NCBI RefSeq assembly: GCF_002968285.2
Contig: NZ_CP134400.1
Coordinates: 4,526,001-4,590,000 of the forward strand
Source: Mycobacterium sp. ITM-2016-00318
Lineage (GTDB): Bacteria > Actinomycetota > Actinomycetes > Mycobacteriales > Mycobacteriaceae
Length of the DNA: 64,000 nt
Direction of reading: 5' to 3'
The first letter of the stretch is position 1. Each line of letters starts with the position of its first letter. The notes below the pieces were generated by a model. The model was given only the letters and a program-made list of their open reading frames with translations, was not told where the DNA came from and ran no database searches. A program made the translations under genes and the position numbers. Below are positions 62,045-64,000 of this stretch, in pieces.

Positions 62045-62529
62045 GGAAAGGTCTGGCGGTGCTCGCAGCCGTCGTCGTGCTGGCGTCCGTCGCGACCGGC
62101 GTACTCATCTGGCGGTTGACCCGTCACCCGGCGTCCGAGCATCCGGAGATCAGCGCCTACACGCGCGGGCAGTTGGTGCGCATCGGCCCGTACCAGTACT
62201 GCGCGGTGCTCAACCCCACGGACTGTGAAACCCCGCGCGCCGACGGTGAATTGGCAGTCGACCCGCGACACACCGATCCCATTCAACTGTCGGTGCCGCC
62301 CGCCATCGCCGACGCGCCCTGGATCCTGGTACGCACCTACGAGGACTCCGACGTCGTCAACGAGTTCCGGCCCGCCACCACGCACGCGGTCACCATCCCC
62401 ACGATGGACCCGCGTCGCGGGCGACTCTTCGGGTTCGCCGTGCAGTTACCCACGCTGGTCCGCGACGAGCAGGGCAACGAGTTCCCGTGGACGCACGCCG
62501 AGTGGTCGGTGAAGACTGCCTGGTCCTAG
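62041..62529 (+). CDS. DUF2771 family secreted/lipid-anchored protein (Rv0875c type)
   Basis: A 162-aa protein, the same length as Rv0875c. An N-terminal signal-anchor (RKGLAVLAAVVVLASVATGVLIW, about 2-24) is followed by a beta-rich extracytoplasmic domain (YQYCAVLNPTDC … LSVPPAIADAPWILVRTYEDSDVVNEFRPATTHAVTIPTMDPRRGRLFGFAVQLPTLVRDEQGNEFPWTHAEWSV) with a likely Cys-Cys disulphide. GTG at 62041 overlaps the MFS stop (GTGA), so the two are coupled. Function unknown. Confidence 0.85.
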   Translation: MRKGLAVLAAVVVLASVATGVLIWRLTRHPASEHPEISAYTRGQLVRIGPYQYCAVLNPTDCETPRADGELAVDPRHTDPIQLSVPPAIADAPWILVRTYEDSDVVNEFRPATTHAVTIPTMDPRRGRLFGFAVQLPTLVRDEQGNEFPWTHAEWSVKTAWS

Positions 62530-63530
62530 GCCGCTCCATGCCCGGCCGGTACCCGCTCGCCGTCCCGCGTCGGCCCCGGCGGCGTACCGTCGCCGAACGG
62601 CCTGCCGCCCAAGGCTTCCCGATCGTGCGGGGTCAACCAGTTGGACAGGTCAGGCCCCTTCGGGACGATGCGCGTCGGGTTGATGTCGGTGTGCACGATG
62701 TAGTAGTGCTGCTTGATCTGCACGAAGTCGACGGTGTCGCCGAAGCCGGGCGTCTGGAACAGGTCACGCGCGTAGGCCCACAACGCAGGCATCTCGTCGA
62801 GCTTGGACCGGTTGCACTTGAAATGCCCGTGATAGACGGGATCGAAGCGGGCCAGCGTGGTGAACAACCGGACGTCGGCCTCGGTGATGTTGTCCCCCAC
62901 CAGATATCGCTGATTTTCCAGCCTCGCGTTGAGCCAGTCCAGCGCGGTGAACAGCCGGTCGTAGGCACTGTCGTAGGCCTGCTGCGAACCGGCGAAACCG
63001 CAGCGGTACACGCCGTTGTTGACCTCGGTGTAGATGCGTTGGGCGACCTCGTCGATCTCGTCACGCAGCGCTTCGGGATACAGCTGCGGTGCGCCGTCGC
63101 GGTGACACTGCGTCCACTCGCCCGAGAAGTCGAGCGTCATCTGCGGGAAATCGTTGGTGACCACCTGACCGGTGGGCACGTCGACGATCGCCGGAACCGT
63201 GATGCCCTTCTCGTAGTCGGGGAAGCGGGCGAAGTAGGCGTCCTGCAGCCGCGGGATCTTGAGCACCGGGTCGACGCCGCCGGGGTCCAGATCGAAGGTC
63301 CAGCTGCGCTCGTCGTGGGTGGGCCCGCAGAAGCCGATGGACAGTACGTCTTCCAGCCCGAGGAGGCGCCGCACGATGATTGCGCGGTTGGCCCACGGAC
63401 AGGCCCGCGCGACGATCAGCCGGTAGCGGCCGGGTTCCACGGGATAGCCGTCGCGACCGTCCGCGGTGATGCGGGTTTCGATGTACTTGGTGTCGCGGTT
63501 GAACTCACCGCCGCCGGAGACGTATGCCAC
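62526..63530 (-). CDS. Glutathionyl-hydroquinone reductase-type (Xi-class GST) protein
   Basis: A 334-aa protein. The thioredoxin-fold N domain has the Xi-GST motif ARACPWANRAIIVRRLLGLE (catalytic Cys44-Pro-Trp). The helical C domain includes NNGVYRCGFAGSQQAYDSAYDRLFTALDWLNARL and YLVGDNITEADVRLFTTLARFDPVYHGHFKCN. The family reductively removes glutathione from quinone adducts. Mycobacteria use mycothiol, so the natural thiol is open. ATG/GTG at 63528-63530. It overlaps the DUF2771 end by 4 bp on the other strand. Confidence 0.9.
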   Translation of the reverse strand: MAYVSGGGEFNRDTKYIETRITADGRDGYPVEPGRYRLIVARACPWANRAIIVRRLLGLEDVLSIGFCGPTHDERSWTFDLDPGGVDPVLKIPRLQDAYFARFPDYEKGITVPAIVDVPTGQVVTNDFPQMTLDFSGEWTQCHRDGAPQLYPEALRDEIDEVAQRIYTEVNNGVYRCGFAGSQQAYDSAYDRLFTALDWLNARLENQRYLVGDNITEADVRLFTTLARFDPVYHGHFKCNRSKLDEMPALWAYARDLFQTPGFGDTVDFVQIKQHYYIVHTDINPTRIVPKGPDLSNWLTPHDREALGGRPFGDGTPPGPTRDGERVPAGHGAA

Positions 63531-63640
63531 GCCCCCAGCATGCCCGCTTTCCTCCGTTGACTCTGCGGCCCGGGCGCGAATCCGAGAAACTTGCGCCCTC
63601 AGCGCGGACTCAACGCCGTGTCCGCGCGAATGAGTGAGGG

Positions 63641-64000
63641 CTAAGCCTGGCCGTCGAGCTCGCGGGCGACGGCGCGCACCACTTCGGAGACCCGGCGCGC
63701 AACCTTGCGGTCGGGGTAACGGCCTTTGCGCAGCTCGGGCTGCACCGCGCCCTCCAGCAGCGTGATCATGTCCTCGACCATGCCGTGCAGTTCGTCGGGC
63801 GAGTGCTTGTGCTCGGCCGCAGCGGCTTCGCGGCGGGTGCGGGTCAGGCTCGGTGGCGGGTCGAGCACCTTGACGTTCAGCGCCTGCGGGCCGCGTCGGC
63901 CTGCGGCCATGCCGAATTCGACCTTCTGCCCCGCTTTGAGTCCTTCGACACCTGCGGGCAGGGCCGAGGAGCGGACGTAGACGTCCTCGCCTTCCTCCTG
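63641..64000 (-). CDS. cspB: CspB-type cold-shock protein (5' end outside window)
   Basis: The frame is open to the window edge. Bases 63911-64000 encode [20 protein letters not shown]… and then KAGQKVEFG, the later part of an S1-like cold-shock domain. A C-terminal extension (about 90 aa) follows, ending [36 protein letters not shown] … [27 protein letters not shown], as in the 135-aa CspB (Rv0871). It binds single-stranded nucleic acid. The start codon and first RNA-binding motif lie beyond 64000, so the internal ATG at 63908-63910 is not the start. Confidence 0.88.
   Translation of the reverse strand, partial: QEEGEDVYVRSSALPAGVEGLKAGQKVEFGMAAGRRGPQALNVKVLDPPPSLTRTRREAAAAEHKHSPDELHGMVEDMITLLEGAVQPELRKGRYPDRKVARRVSEVVRAVARELDGQA

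Overview
The window is actinobacterial chromosome, almost certainly a Mycobacterium / Mycolicibacterium. It is very GC-rich, with GTG and TTG starts alongside ATG. Its gene content and order follow the Mycobacterium tuberculosis Rv0871-Rv0914 block, inverted relative to the H37Rv numbering: carotenoid oxygenase and thiolase-like pair, ctpE, class C beta-lactamase-like lipoprotein, MBL hydrolase, echA6, accD3, prrAB, arfABC, Rv0898c/Rv0897c-type genes, gltA2, citA, fprB, serC, sepH, DUF2537, SpoU methyltransferase, MarR, DUF2530, DUF3027, MFS, DUF2771 and cspB. These equivalences are recalled from known families and gene order, not from a database search. The species cannot be named from the window.

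Layout. 1-5.1 kb: end of a universal stress protein, a GAF-ANTAR regulator, and an operon of thiolase-like protein, carotenoid oxygenase and a double HxlR regulator. 5.1-10.3 kb: a small heat-shock protein gene behind a CIRCE operator, several small metabolic enzymes, and a soluble ERG2/sigma-1-receptor-like protein. 10.3-18.8 kb: an Rv0909/Rv0910-type toxin-antitoxin pair, a CtpE-type P-ATPase, two hydrolases, echA6 and accD3. 18.8-22.4 kb: a frameshifted membrane gene, then a TetR regulator with repeated palindromes in front of two flavoproteins. 22.5-28.2 kb: an operon of three ABC exporter half-transporters, two forming a likely asymmetric heterodimer. 28.3-29.4 kb: a GRDP-like protein divergent from two Gly/Cys-rich small proteins. 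29.5-32.9 kb: prrAB facing a compact arfABC operon (ArfA without its OmpA domain, ArfB of 46 aa, ArfC of 42 aa) and an FKBP. 33-39.8 kb: an FAD oxidoreductase, a cyclase-ATPase and a MarR/MFS pair. 39.9-45.4 kb: gltA2, TetR, an MFS remnant, pdxH, citA and two small enzymes. 45.5-50 kb: fprB separated from its former upstream neighbour by an intact IS630-family element, then a secreted CAP protein. 50.1-54 kb: serC, sepH and conserved housekeeping genes. 54-59.3 kb: a decayed AraC / VOC / UvrA-like locus whose UvrA-like gene is frameshifted and broken by about 2 kb of unrelated DNA carrying a CsbD-like gene and a membrane protein gene. 59.4-64 kb: DUF3027, MFS, DUF2771, a glutathionyl-hydroquinone-reductase-type protein and the end of cspB.

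Most of the window is core mycobacterial chromosome with tightly packed and often overlapping genes. The unusual parts are the ERG2-like gene, the Gly/Cys-rich cassette, the CIRCE-controlled hsp20, the truncated ArfA/ArfC, the IS630 insertion that keeps both neighbouring reading frames, and the eroded UvrA-like locus. Several frameshifts (near 19.05, 42.17, 54.55, 56.46 and 58.66 kb) could be true pseudogenes or assembly errors; the sequence alone cannot say which.
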